Positions 1 to 9,500 of a DNA stretch of 64,000 nt are shown here, in pieces (position 1 is the stretch's first letter; each line of letters opens with the position of its first letter). The notes beneath the pieces were generated by a model. The model was not told the DNA's origin and ran no database searches. It saw only the letters and a program-made list of their open reading frames with translations. The stretch spans positions 1,364,001-1,428,000 of the forward strand of contig OZ254962.1 in NCBI GenBank assembly GCA_965276005.1, read 5' to 3'. This DNA comes from G965232465 sp965276005 (GTDB lineage Bacteria; Pseudomonadota; Alphaproteobacteria; JAQWUY01). A program made the position numbers and the translations under genes.

Positions 1-2
1 AT

Positions 3-629
3 GTTCATAGTTTGGTGTTTTTATTACATGGATATGGGGCAGATAAGAACGATTTAATGGGGCTTGCCCCGCATTTGCAACATGCGTTGCCCAACACCGG
101 ATTTATTGCCCCCGATGCGGTGTTTCCTTGTGAAATGGGCTTTGGACGGCAATGGTTTGGAATCGAAGCGAAATTGGACAAGGATTCTCTATTAGACGGA
201 TTACATATCGCCCGTCCATACCTAGAAGATTTTGTCGATACCCATATGCGGCGGTTGGCATTGCCTGCACAAAAAGTGGCAGTATTGGGGTTTTCACAGG
301 GTACTATGATGGCACTGCACACAGGACTAAGACGGCACCAGCCATTTGCCTGTATTGTGGGGTTTAGCGGTATGTTGGTAGGTACGGATATTTTGGCGGA
401 TGAAATAAAATCCCGCCCGCCTGTACAGCTTATTCACGGCGACCAAGACCCGATTATCGACATCGAATTTTTAAACTTAGCCCGTGCGGCGTTGGTACAA
501 AACCATGTGCCTACAGATACTCTAGTGTGTTCCGGACTTGCCCATGGTATCGATGAACAAGGGCTGTTAGCCGCCACTCGATTTTTACAAAAACATTTAT
601 ACTTTAAGGGGGCAACGGGACTGTCATGA
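3..629 (+). CDS. Alpha/beta hydrolase, phospholipase/carboxylesterase family (5' end outside window)
   Basis: Cytoplasmic serine esterase of the phospholipase/carboxylesterase (YpfH-like) family. The frame stays open to the first bases of the window, and the visible protein begins within the first beta strand (VFLLHGYGADKNDL), so about 20-30 residues lie upstream; a TTG at base 12 is only the first start-like codon inside the window. The catalytic triad is visible: nucleophile Ser in GFSQG, Asp in HGDQDPI, His in GLAHGID. The stop codon overlaps the hisC start by 4 bp (ATGA), so the two are probably translationally coupled. The natural ester is unknown; linkage to amino-acid biosynthesis genes does not identify it. 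Confidence 0.85.
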   Translation, partial: VHSLVFLLHGYGADKNDLMGLAPHLQHALPNTGFIAPDAVFPCEMGFGRQWFGIEAKLDKDSLLDGLHIARPYLEDFVDTHMRRLALPAQKVAVLGFSQGTMMALHTGLRRHQPFACIVGFSGMLVGTDILADEIKSRPPVQLIHGDQDPIIDIEFLNLARAALVQNHVPTDTLVCSGLAHGIDEQGLLAATRFLQKHLYFKGATGLS

Positions 630-1714
630 CCGATATAGTATCGCCGCTGCCGAAATCTTATATAATGGGCGTGCCGGCTTATGTTGCCGGCAAACATAGC
701 ATCGGGGGCATGGACGATGTGATTGTGTTGTCGTCCAATGAAAATCCTTTGGGCTGTTCGGACAAAGTGGCACCTAGTTTACAAAATATTGCCTTACACC
801 GGTATCCGGATGGGGGGGCAACGGCATTGTGTAAAAATATTGCAACGGTGCATGGGCTAGATGCCCATCGCATTATGTGCGGGGCGGGATCAGATGAAGT
901 GTTACAATTATTGCTGTTGTCCTACGCTGGGCAAGGGGACGAAGTGATTTACACCCAGTACGGATTTTTAATGTATCCCATACACACACAAATTGCCGGT
1001 GCTACGCCGGTGCAAGTACCAGAAACCGACTATACCGTAAATGTCGATGCCATTTTAGCGGCGATTACCGATACCACCAAAGTAATTGTGCTTGCCAACC
1101 CTGCCAACCCTACGGGCACGGCAATAGCTCGGGCGGCACTGATACGGCTGGTGGAAAATACGCCCCCCCACATTATGATTGTGCTAGACGGGGCATATGT
1201 GGAGTATTGTGATTGGGATAAATATACAGACGGGGTCGACTTGGTCGATAGATATAAAAATGTAGTGATGGTACGGACTTTTTCCAAAGCCTATGGACTG
1301 GCGGCGATTCGCTTGGGGTGGTGTTATGCACCGCCCGAAGTTATCGAAGTGCTACACCGTGCCAGAGGTCCATTTAATGTCACCAGCCTCACCCAAATCG
1401 CCGGCACAGTGGCGGTACAAGACCAACACTTTATCAAAAAGTCCGTTGCCCACAACGCCCAATGGCGAAAGGTTTTAACCGATGTTTTTACCCAAAAAGG
1501 CTGTCGGGTGCCCCGTTCGTATACAAACTTTATCTTGGTGCTGTTTGCTACGGAAAAACTGGCAAAAAATGCTTTGGCGGTGTTGGAAAGCCACCGTATA
1601 TTGGTGCGATCTGTGGACGCATATGGCATCGCCAACGGTTTGAGAATCACCATTGGCACAGAATGCGAAAACACCCGTATCATCGATGCGGTACAAGACA
1701 TGGAGTTGGCATGA
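626..1714 (+). CDS. hisC: Histidinol-phosphate aminotransferase
   Basis: Class I/II PLP aminotransferase of 362 residues, the usual HisC length. It converts imidazole-acetol phosphate and glutamate to histidinol phosphate; alphaproteobacterial HisC enzymes often also transaminate aromatic keto acids. Visible: an N-terminal SSNENPLG substrate/PLP motif, the ANPANPTG loop, the LDGAYVEY segment, and the PLP lysine in RTFSKAYGLA (Lys221). The ATG overlaps the esterase stop by 4 bp, and the hisC stop in turn overlaps tyrA by 4 bp. Being followed by tyrA suggests a role in tyrosine/phenylalanine as well as histidine synthesis (inference). Confidence 0.93.
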   Translation: MTDIVSPLPKSYIMGVPAYVAGKHSIGGMDDVIVLSSNENPLGCSDKVAPSLQNIALHRYPDGGATALCKNIATVHGLDAHRIMCGAGSDEVLQLLLLSYAGQGDEVIYTQYGFLMYPIHTQIAGATPVQVPETDYTVNVDAILAAITDTTKVIVLANPANPTGTAIARAALIRLVENTPPHIMIVLDGAYVEYCDWDKYTDGVDLVDRYKNVVMVRTFSKAYGLAAIRLGWCYAPPEVIEVLHRARGPFNVTSLTQIAGTVAVQDQHFIKKSVAHNAQWRKVLTDVFTQKGCRVPRSYTNFILVLFATEKLAKNALAVLESHRILVRSVDAYGIANGLRITIGTECENTRIIDAVQDMELA

Positions 1715-2658
1715 AACGGGTTGCTATTATTGGACTGGGCAATATCGGGTCGTCCGTATGTCGGGCGTTATACCGCACGGGACTATATACCGTATATGGA
1801 TATGACATAAACGATGCGTTCCGCAGCCTGTCCCAAGACTTGGGATTCTGCCACAGGGTGTTCGACGATATGTGTGATATGGCAAAAATAGCGGATATTG
1901 TCATATTGGCAACGCCCGTATCCACACACGGGGATATTGCCAAAACCGTTGCCCCGCATATGTCCGCTGGGGCGATTTTATCCGATGTGGGCAGCGTCAA
2001 ACAAGCGGTTATTGCCGCCGTATCCCCACATGTGCCAAAAACCGTACATTTTGTCCCCGCCCACCCCATCGCCGGCACAGAAAAATCTGGTCCAACCGCC
2101 GGGTTTGCCGAACTGTTTGAAAATCGCTATACCATTTTGTGCCCACTCGACGACCCCACCTCCGCATATATGGCAGCGGTAGCGACCGTCCGCACTTTGT
2201 GGCAAAACATGGGGGCAACGGTGAATACTATGGATCCCGTCCACCACGATAAAACGGTGGCGATAACTTCACATATACCCCACCTGTTGGGCTTCACTTT
2301 GGTAGGTTCCGCCCGCCATTTGGAAGATATTAGCAACGCAGAAATTATAAAATACTCCGCTGGAGGATTTAGAGACGCCACACGGGTTGCCGCATCCGAC
2401 CCCACCATGTGGCGGGATATATTTTTAACCAACACAGACAGTATAAAACAAGTACTCGACATATTTAAAAACGACCTAGATCGCATCGAAAAATACATCG
2501 ATAGCGGCGATGGACAAGCCCTATACGATTGGTTTGAAAAAACCCGACACATCCGCCAAGCAGTCATAGACGCCGGGCAAGCCAGCCAATTCGACCCTAC
2601 AGAACAAGAGGAACAAGACCCCATCCCTCCGCTCGGGGCGTATGGGACGGATGTTTAG
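1711..2658 (+). CDS. tyrA: Prephenate/arogenate dehydrogenase (TyrA/TyrC type)
   Basis: NAD(P)-dependent prephenate or arogenate dehydrogenase, 315 residues. The protein opens with the Rossmann motif GLGNIGSS, followed by DVGSVKQ, HPIAGTEKSG (substrate loop), HDKTVAITSHIPHLL with the catalytic-type His, and AGGFRDATRVAASDP, all characteristic of this family. The reading frame is open further upstream (to about 1462), but that stretch overlaps hisC out of frame and is not family sequence; ATG at 1711 gives a canonical N-terminus and a 4-bp ATGA overlap with hisC. No chorismate mutase or ACT domain is attached. It ends 18 bp from the convergent yitT-like gene. Confidence 0.92.
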   Translation: MKRVAIIGLGNIGSSVCRALYRTGLYTVYGYDINDAFRSLSQDLGFCHRVFDDMCDMAKIADIVILATPVSTHGDIAKTVAPHMSAGAILSDVGSVKQAVIAAVSPHVPKTVHFVPAHPIAGTEKSGPTAGFAELFENRYTILCPLDDPTSAYMAAVATVRTLWQNMGATVNTMDPVHHDKTVAITSHIPHLLGFTLVGSARHLEDISNAEIIKYSAGGFRDATRVAASDPTMWRDIFLTNTDSIKQVLDIFKNDLDRIEKYIDSGDGQALYDWFEKTRHIRQAVIDAGQASQFDPTEQEEQDPIPPLGAYGTDV

Positions 2659-2676
2659 CGACAACAGGCGATAAAC

Positions 2677-3288
2677 TTACATCACCTTACGCCAAAACTG
2701 CATGGTGTATGCCATAGTGGTTATGGAAAATATAGAATAGATAAATTGCTCTAAGGATAACACGGTCATAAGCCCAATCGACAATATAACTATGTCTTGT
2801 CCAAAGACAAAATATGGCAAGGGTATTTGGGTTTTATCGCCCAGCCACTGGGCGATGATCATCAGCCCGCCGGTGTTTGCCTGTTTGTTGACAAACATCG
2901 ATAGCCCCGTGCCTAAAAACACGCCGGATACTACAGCACTTAGGGCAGTTGTAAGGCGGTTATACGATACATTTGGCAACTTGTCCAATAGCAACCATAT
3001 AACCATATCAGTTACAGCCGACACCAATACCATACTGAGAATAACAATCACCAAAAACTGCCCCCCTTTTATGCGATAGGCAAATATCAAAGTGGGGGCG
3101 TTTAACATTAACAATATAGTACCAATAGTAAATGTCCCCCACAAAGTATATATAATCAATGCTAGCCCCGGAAAACCACCGGTGATAACTCCAGTGGATT
3201 TAAGAATACTAATACCCATCCCCAGCGATACAGACCCCAAAATATAATAAGGCAAATTGGGCAAAAAGGTATGGCGAACGGAATACAT
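2677..3288 (-). CDS. YitT-family integral membrane protein
   Basis: Predicted inner-membrane protein of 203 residues with about five or six hydrophobic segments. The family (YitT/DUF161) is recognised from the STGVITGGFPGLAL segment near residue 30 and the NKQANTGGLMIIAQW segment near residue 135, two copies of the T-G-G repeat typical of the fold. The C-terminal cytoplasmic DUF2179 domain found in longer homologues is absent. Function is not established; a transporter role is often assumed. It is convergent with tyrA and has its own promoter (TTGACC, 17 bp, TATATG) about 45 bp upstream of the start. Confidence 0.8.
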   Translation of the reverse strand: MYSVRHTFLPNLPYYILGSVSLGMGISILKSTGVITGGFPGLALIIYTLWGTFTIGTILLMLNAPTLIFAYRIKGGQFLVIVILSMVLVSAVTDMVIWLLLDKLPNVSYNRLTTALSAVVSGVFLGTGLSMFVNKQANTGGLMIIAQWLGDKTQIPLPYFVFGQDIVILSIGLMTVLSLEQFIYSIFSITTMAYTMQFWRKVM

Positions 3289-3330
3289 AAGGCACTTTCT
3301 AAACAGGGGGGTTGTATGTTAAACCATATA

Positions 3331-3359
3331 CATATAAAGTACTCTGCCTAAAAGGTCAA
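3331..3359 (-). promoter_or_regulatory. Sigma-70 type promoter for the yitT-like gene
   Basis: On the minus strand, TTGACC (3359-3354), a 17-bp spacer and TATATG (3336-3331) lie 43 bp upstream of the start codon. Match to consensus is good; no experimental support. Confidence 0.5.
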
Positions 3360-3416
3360 TGAAATAATCTGTAACGGGGCGGACTTGCAAAAAACGCCAG
3401 AACACAAAAAATCGGC

Positions 3417-3449
3417 TTGACAATACCATAATACAGTATACACTATACT
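3417..3449 (+). promoter_or_regulatory. Candidate promoter for the secreted-protein cassette
   Basis: TTGACA at 3417-3422 is followed by TATACT at 3444-3449. The 21-bp spacing is long; TATACA at 3437-3442 is an alternative -10 with a short 14-bp spacing. It lies about 50 bp before the first gene of the 3.5-6.5 kb cassette. Confidence 0.3.
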
Positions 3450-3497
3450 AGTAAATATGATAAACCTTGCCTTAAAAAAATATTGAATTTAAATTAT

Positions 3498-4730
3498 ATG
3501 TATAGGAATACTCTCGACATATCTGTATGGCACTTTATAATTTCGCATTGTAGGGCGTGTTTTGGTGCTGTTTGTTTTGTCGGTTACTATAAACGGTTGT
3601 TGTGTGTATGTTTGTTGGCGATTCCCGTATCGGGGTATGCCAGCACCATGACTTTTGGGGGTATTTCGTTTGTTGGCAACGCAGATCAAGACCACCGATA
3701 CCCATATGCCCGTGCGTTTTTCGCACAAGATGCGGTTGGGCTCAATAGGATAGTTATGCAATCCCTTAAAAACCTACAACGGACAGATTTAAATATATTG
3801 TATGGCTTGGGAAACATTCAATCTGGGGACGCCAAAGTTTTGACACTGGCGGTACAATCGGAAAACATCGAACGCATTCGAGAACAAGGCGGGGTGTATT
3901 CTTTTTACAATGTGCTGGCATCGGTTATGGTATTTGATATGGTGGCAAAAAAGATCGTCAGCAACTTTCCCATTGCCATTCAACATCAAGAATTCACCCC
4001 ACAAACCCCCACAGCCGATGACGACAGCCGTATTTTTAAAAAAATATATTATGATTTGGACTTTCAAGGATCGCTTGTAAACGCATGGGTACAGAAGCTG
4101 GAAACCCTAACCATAAGCAACGCCACCCCGCTACACATTCAAATACATTCCCTGTCGTTAGATGACGATGTGGCCGCCCAATTGCCCGACAGATTAAGCC
4201 GTAACAATACTTTTATTGTACAAACAGCACAGGTTTTTGAAACCCTGCTTGCCAGCCATCAGAATGTACCTATATTGCCATTTTCTGTCGGCAGATTGGG
4301 CAACAAAAAAGACGGGTTAATCGCCCGCTTTGCCGATGGGGTATCGTACACCTTAACTATCCCCAAAGCCGATTTTAACATCGACATTTTAATCCGTAAA
4401 TTTAAACAGGTAACATTAGATGCCGCTTCGTATGACGGATATATTTTCGGGTCGTTTATCACCTTGACCGTCTCAGAACCCTTGTCCGGTCAAGTGTTTT
4501 TACATTCGAAATTCAATCTTAAAAACAAGATGATTTTTTCCAAAAAAGACCAAATTGTGATTACAGATCCTTGGGATATATATTTAAAAACGCAATCTAA
4601 TTTGTTTGCTATACTGACCAAACAAATATCTGTGCAAGACAAAAATACTTTGCAACAGATAACAAAAACCGCCGATATTACTCAGCAACTTACTAAATTT
4701 CAGGAGATTTTAGAAAAATGTCGTTATTAA
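3498..4730 (+). CDS. Secreted protein of unknown function, first gene of a three-gene cassette
   Basis: Not recognised. The 410-residue product has a long N-region ending in a hydrophobic stretch (LLCVCLLAIPVSGYAS) that looks like a Sec signal peptide with cleavage after a small residue near position 50. The mature part is soluble, mixed alpha/beta in appearance, without transmembrane segments or motifs I can name. The ATG at 3498 is chosen over a TTG 15 bp upstream; neither has a good ribosome binding site, and a TTG nearer the hydrophobic core is also possible. It overlaps the next gene by 13 bp, so the two are very probably co-translated and act together in the envelope (inference). Confidence 0.6.
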   Translation: MYRNTLDISVWHFIISHCRACFGAVCFVGYYKRLLCVCLLAIPVSGYASTMTFGGISFVGNADQDHRYPYARAFFAQDAVGLNRIVMQSLKNLQRTDLNILYGLGNIQSGDAKVLTLAVQSENIERIREQGGVYSFYNVLASVMVFDMVAKKIVSNFPIAIQHQEFTPQTPTADDDSRIFKKIYYDLDFQGSLVNAWVQKLETLTISNATPLHIQIHSLSLDDDVAAQLPDRLSRNNTFIVQTAQVFETLLASHQNVPILPFSVGRLGNKKDGLIARFADGVSYTLTIPKADFNIDILIRKFKQVTLDAASYDGYIFGSFITLTVSEPLSGQVFLHSKFNLKNKMIFSKKDQIVITDPWDIYLKTQSNLFAILTKQISVQDKNTLQQITKTADITQQLTKFQEILEKCRY

Positions 4731-5812
4731 AAAAGCTGTTTACATGTTTATGTGTACTTTTATTTGCATACCCCGTGTACGCCGTATCGATAAACGGTAT
4801 ACACACCGCCAGTTTTAAACCGAAATTCCTATCCAGCGACCCCCCCGAAGAAGTGGTCGAACAAGCACGACAACAAGCGGTGCTATCGGCGTGGAAAAAT
4901 TATACAGCCACATTCGCCACCGCCCGCATGAAAGTGTATTTACAACATAAATCGGAAATAGATGCCAACCTAAACGGCTATATTAACTCCGTCATTATGG
5001 TCAATAAAGATGTCGATAAAAAAACCGATAAAGTAACTGTAACAGTGAAAGTAGACTTTAACGAGGAACTGTTAAATTTGAAATTTAATTCTTTTTCTGC
5101 TATTGCCAATGCGGGCATGGACGAAAACAGTTATATTGTGTTCCTGTTTGCTGTAAGGCAATTGCAATCAGAACAATTGTACGAAGGGAAAAAAACCGAC
5201 ATTCAACAATCGCAAACCATGAACGAATCCACCGCAACCGATTCAGAAAATACAGATTCCTCAAATCAACAAAATTTCAGCAAAACAACCAGCAATACAT
5301 CGACAACTCGACAAGCCAGCAAACTGGAATACAAATTGCTTAACGACAGTGTCAGTGCCGATGACTTGGATTCTGCCATGAACGAAGTGTTGGCGGATTA
5401 TGGATACGAGGTAACCTCATACGACGATGTGGTGTCTGCATGTGGGGGCGTCGAGCGGGCGGATATAGAATACGAAATTATCACCACCAACACCGTTTCC
5501 CGTGCCAATCGCAAAAGTGCCATTACAGGTGCTCGAGAGTGCGAAGTCAAATTCTTTTCCATGGGCACACTAGATGTGGGCATAGGCGACACAGACCCCG
5601 TAACCGGCAGCAACCGCATAACCGTTGCTTTAAGAGCCAGTATCGACGACATTTCCCGCAGATTGCCTAAAAAAATCGCAACAATCGGTCCCATCCAAGC
5701 CACGGGATTAGGCAATAGCGAACAATCCGCCACAAGGGACGCCTTGCGAAAGGTTGCCCAACAGGCATCACAAGCCTTAGTCGATAAGTTAAACGCCAAA
5801 AGTGTTAGATAA
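4718..5812 (+). CDS. Secreted protein of unknown function with LPP20/FlgT-like N-terminal pattern
   Basis: A 364-residue protein with a clear signal peptide (KKLFTCLCVLLFAYPVYA, cleavage near residue 22). Residues about 45-130 show an A-R-Q-Q-A-V-L-S-A-W start followed by alternating beta strands (DKVTVTVKVDFNEELL); this resembles the small alpha/beta domain of LPP20/FlgT-like periplasmic proteins, but only in outline. A Ser/Thr/Gln/Asn-rich linker (about 170-200) separates a C-terminal domain of about 160 residues with a conserved-looking end (RDALRKVAQQASQALVDKL). Its start codon lies inside the preceding gene (13-bp overlap). Role unknown; periplasmic or outer-membrane assembly is a guess from context. 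Confidence 0.6.
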   Translation: MSLLKKLFTCLCVLLFAYPVYAVSINGIHTASFKPKFLSSDPPEEVVEQARQQAVLSAWKNYTATFATARMKVYLQHKSEIDANLNGYINSVIMVNKDVDKKTDKVTVTVKVDFNEELLNLKFNSFSAIANAGMDENSYIVFLFAVRQLQSEQLYEGKKTDIQQSQTMNESTATDSENTDSSNQQNFSKTTSNTSTTRQASKLEYKLLNDSVSADDLDSAMNEVLADYGYEVTSYDDVVSACGGVERADIEYEIITTNTVSRANRKSAITGARECEVKFFSMGTLDVGIGDTDPVTGSNRITVALRASIDDISRRLPKKIATIGPIQATGLGNSEQSATRDALRKVAQQASQALVDKLNAKSVR

Positions 5813-5838
5813 TAGGGTATTAGATAATACAAAATCTA

Positions 5839-6465
5839 ATGAAAAATATACTCAAAAAAATACTATTGGCAATAACCACCGCATTTGTGCTTACAGGGTG
5901 CGTTGAAATAGATCGGCTGATGGAGGGTACCAAAGAAATGGTATCGTTAAACCTAACCCTAACCGAATATGCAAAGGCACAAGCTGCCTTTGCAGAAGCA
6001 TTGGGACTAAAGGGCGAGGCAAAATTGGCAAAAGACACCGCAACAAAATTAGAAAACGGTGAATTAACAGGCGAATCCAGCTTGGACGAAGTCATATCCA
6101 ATTCCCAAGATATTCAAAATAAAATTAACCAAAAAATGGAATCTGGCGTTGTCATGAGCGAACAATCAAAAGAAAAATTTCTCGAGGGTATCCCCCACTA
6201 TGTTGTAGGGGGGGTAACCTTATACGCCACCATCAAATTAGCCGAAGAAGCCAAAGCAAGATTTGAAGCAGAAGACGAAAACGGCGATTTTATAAAAACC
6301 CTAGAAAAAGGCATAGCAGGGGCAACCTTTATATATATCTTATCCAAAACGCCAAAGCTACTCGCCTCATTCGCAGAAAGCACCTCCACCATGATCACAT
6401 TTATGACGGCTAATAACATAGATACAAAACAGCTAGACACCCTTGCCGACGAAATGGGCGATTAA
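5839..6465 (+). CDS. Putative lipoprotein, third gene of the cassette
   Basis: A 208-residue protein with a textbook lipoprotein signal: basic N-terminus, hydrophobic core and lipobox LTGC with Cys21. The residue after Cys is Val, not Asp, so export to the outer membrane is allowed by the usual sorting rule. The mature protein is rich in Ala, Glu and Lys and probably helical; a hydrophobic stretch around residues 115-130 and another at 155-175 could associate with membrane. It begins 26 bp after the previous gene, same strand. Not recognised by family. Its 3' end faces the 3' end of giant adhesin A. Confidence 0.65.
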   Translation: MKNILKKILLAITTAFVLTGCVEIDRLMEGTKEMVSLNLTLTEYAKAQAAFAEALGLKGEAKLAKDTATKLENGELTGESSLDEVISNSQDIQNKINQKMESGVVMSEQSKEKFLEGIPHYVVGGVTLYATIKLAEEAKARFEAEDENGDFIKTLEKGIAGATFIYILSKTPKLLASFAESTSTMITFMTANNIDTKQLDTLADEMGD

Positions 6466-6550
6466 AATGTGCCCCAACACCCAAACAAAAACCGTATGTC
6501 AAATGTGATTCCCCATAGCTTCAAATTGACGGGGGATACGGCTCAGCACC

Positions 6551-9500
6551 CTATGCAGGGGCGGTATCCTCTGTATCGATAGCGGCGGTTTTGTCTGTTG
6601 GTGCCGATTGTTGTACGAATATGCGTTTCATGGTTTCATACAATCTTTCGTCCAGTTCGTAAAAAGGTACCACCTTGTGTGCCTTGATGTTATGTGCCAA
6701 AAACGCCATGTCGTATGTGGTGGTGTATTTGACTTTGTAGTTTAATTGCACCGCTTGGGAAGCGTTAAACACCGATGCCCAACGGAGAGTTTTTGTTTGT
6801 ATGGATGGTTGATATATCGCCTGCATGTCTATACCCCGTAAGTGGGCGTATACACCTGTGTTAAAGATACTTTCGGCATTGGCAACACTTGTGGTACCCG
6901 TATTCCCTGCACCTGCAATACTGCTGCCCAATAGTATGGCACTGGCACCTAGTAGTATTGTGCCGCTGTTGCTACCACCGCCACCGCTGCTGCCTAGTGT
7001 TACTGTGGATGTTGTCTTGCTGCTGCCTTCGTAGCTTAATTTGGATTGTCTGCTGCTGGCTCTGTATAGAATACCTGATTTATATTTTTCGTTATCGCCA
7101 CTAGAAGCTGTTGTCGGATTGGCTTGGAAATCGCCCTTTGCAAGGTCGTATGTGATATTACTTTTGCTGAAATTGTAGCTTATATTGTTTAGGTGCGTGT
7201 CCGCAAAGGATTTTACCCATATTAAGAACCGTCCTTTGTCGCCATTGCTATCAGATATTTTTAAAGCATACCTGCCTGAATCGTTGGTAAATTTCTCTGC
7301 TGCCAGTTCAATAACCACGGCACCTTTGTCATGGTCGCCTGTGGCGGTTATTTGTCCGCCGCTGCGGATGACAATTTGCGAATCGTTTTGGGGGTTTGCT
7401 GTGCCTAAATGCACAATGCTAACCCGGGCACCGTCTGCTTTCCACACAGTGATTTTGCCGGTTTGTTTTTTGTTAGCGGCGGCACTGCTTTCGCCGGTGT
7501 GCATCTTAATAAGCAAATCGCCATCGCCACCAGATACGGTTTTCCCTGTGGCAACGGTGATGTCGGCAATGCCTGTGTCTCTGTCGCTAAGAGCAAAACT
7601 GCTATCGCTGGCGTCATTGGCCCTCAACACCAGTCCGCCATGGATTTTTACATCGCTGTTGATGTTAATCGACCGCCCGGCGATTAAGGTCAATTTCCCT
7701 GTACCTGCCGTAGTGATTACAGCATCATCGACGGTAATATCGTTGCTGGCAACAATATTTACGCTGGCACCTGTTTTTAGCTTTTCTATGATTGGCGATA
7801 CGGTATCTTTGGGCAGCGTGTATAGGTATACAGCTCCTTCGTTGTTGTATCGCTTACCGTTGGCACGGGAAGCCCCTATCGCTAGGTACCTGCCATCACC
7901 GGTTAAGGCAACTGCGGACCCGAATCTCGTGTTTGATGTTAGCGAAACGCCATTGCCATCGTTTATTTTAAGCCGTTGGGTAACTGTATGTCTCCAAGTA
8001 GCACCGCTTATATCGAATATATACACGGCACCGGCACCCCATTTATTGGGGGTGGCTTCGCCCCAAGCACCTACCGCTAACCGAGATCCGTCATTACTCA
8101 AAGCCACGCTGGATCCGAAATAATCACCGTTTGATAGGGGCATACTGTCGCCTATGGTACTTTGCAGGGATAGGGATCGCCCCCAACCGGCGCTGGTGCC
8201 TATGGTAAACAGGTATACTCTGCCTTTATAGCTGTCCCGTCCTAAGGCACCGACCGCTAGCCTCGACCCGTCATAGTTGAGTGCCACCGCTTCGCCGAAT
8301 TGTTCGCCAGACTGTAGCGATAGGGTTTGCAAACTGCCTATGCTATCGCCGTGTCCATATATTGCAATCTGTTGAAAAGTATTGCCGCCGTTGATAGTAT
8401 ATAACTTAACAACCCCTCGATGGTATGCCTTAGTGTCGTCATAAGGGGTACCAATGGCTACTTTGGTGCCGTCGCCGCTGATGGCAACCGATTCGCCAAA
8501 GTGTCCTTTGGTGGTGGATGCTACTTTGCTGAGTTTGGTTACGGTTTTTCCCCATGTGTTGCCGCCGATACGGAACAAGTACGCTGCCCCATAGTTGGTG
8601 CCGTTGGTATCGTCATAGGGGGCACCGACCACCAATAAACTACCATCATGATTTAAAGCAACGCCGGAACCAAAGCGGTCGACATTGCTGAGCGATACAC
8701 CGTTGCTGTGGGCGATTTTTGCCGTGTAATACACATCATCGCCAAAGTTTTCACCGCCGCTGAGTTCGAACAGGTACACCGCCCCCCGATTGGTGCCGCC
8801 GGTATCATTAAACTCCGCCCCGACCGCCATTTTTGTCCCGTCATCGTTGAGGGCAACATCGGTACCAAACCCTTCGTTGTAGGTGAGAGAAAGATTTTGT
8901 CCGCTAAACATTTTTGGCTTGCCTGTTCGGACAGGTATATTGTCGACAATGTACAGATACACTGCCCCTCGATTTGCATATCGATCAGAACCCCCATCGT
9001 CATCCCCAGTAGCCCCGACAGCCAATTTCGTTCCATCACCGCTTAACGATACACTACTACCAAAATAATCAGAATTATCCAAAAAAACCGTGCCGAATGA
9101 CAGAGATGCTCCATGCGAAAGTTTTACCGTTTGCGTTACTGTCCTGCCCCAAGTGGCATCAGAACCGCCGACAGTGTACAGATACACCGCCCCTCGACCA
9201 CTCCACATATCATAGGTACCGCCATCGTCATCACCCGTAGCCCCGACAGCCAATTTCGTCCCATCACTGCTTAACGATACACTGGTACCAAATTCATCCC
9301 CATCATCCAAAGAAACATTGGCATGGCTCTCAGAAAGTTTTACCGCTTGCGTTATCGTACTGCCCCAAGTGGCACCAGAACCACCGACAATGTACAGATA
9401 CACCGCTCCTCGATCGGTACCGCCATCGTCATCACCCGTAGCTCCGACAGCCAACTTTGTACCATCATCGCTTAACGATACACTCCAACCAAAATAATCA

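Noticed and set aside
1462..1710. Upstream extension of tyrA
   Set aside because: Overlaps hisC out of frame and has no dehydrogenase similarity; ATG at 1711 gives the normal Rossmann start and an ATGA overlap.
6480..6545. Possible bidirectional terminator between the lipoprotein gene and adhesin A
   Set aside because: ATTCCCC and GGGGGAT can pair, but the loop is 16 bases and no T-run follows on either strand.
7185..8123. Long open frame on the plus strand inside adhesin A (312 codons), and similar antisense frames in adhesin B (30629-31516, 31556-32350, 35186-35914)
   Set aside because: They lie antisense to the repeat arrays, are rich in Ser/Pro/Ala, recur with the repeat period, and lack ribosome sites. 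They follow from the codon pattern of the sense gene.
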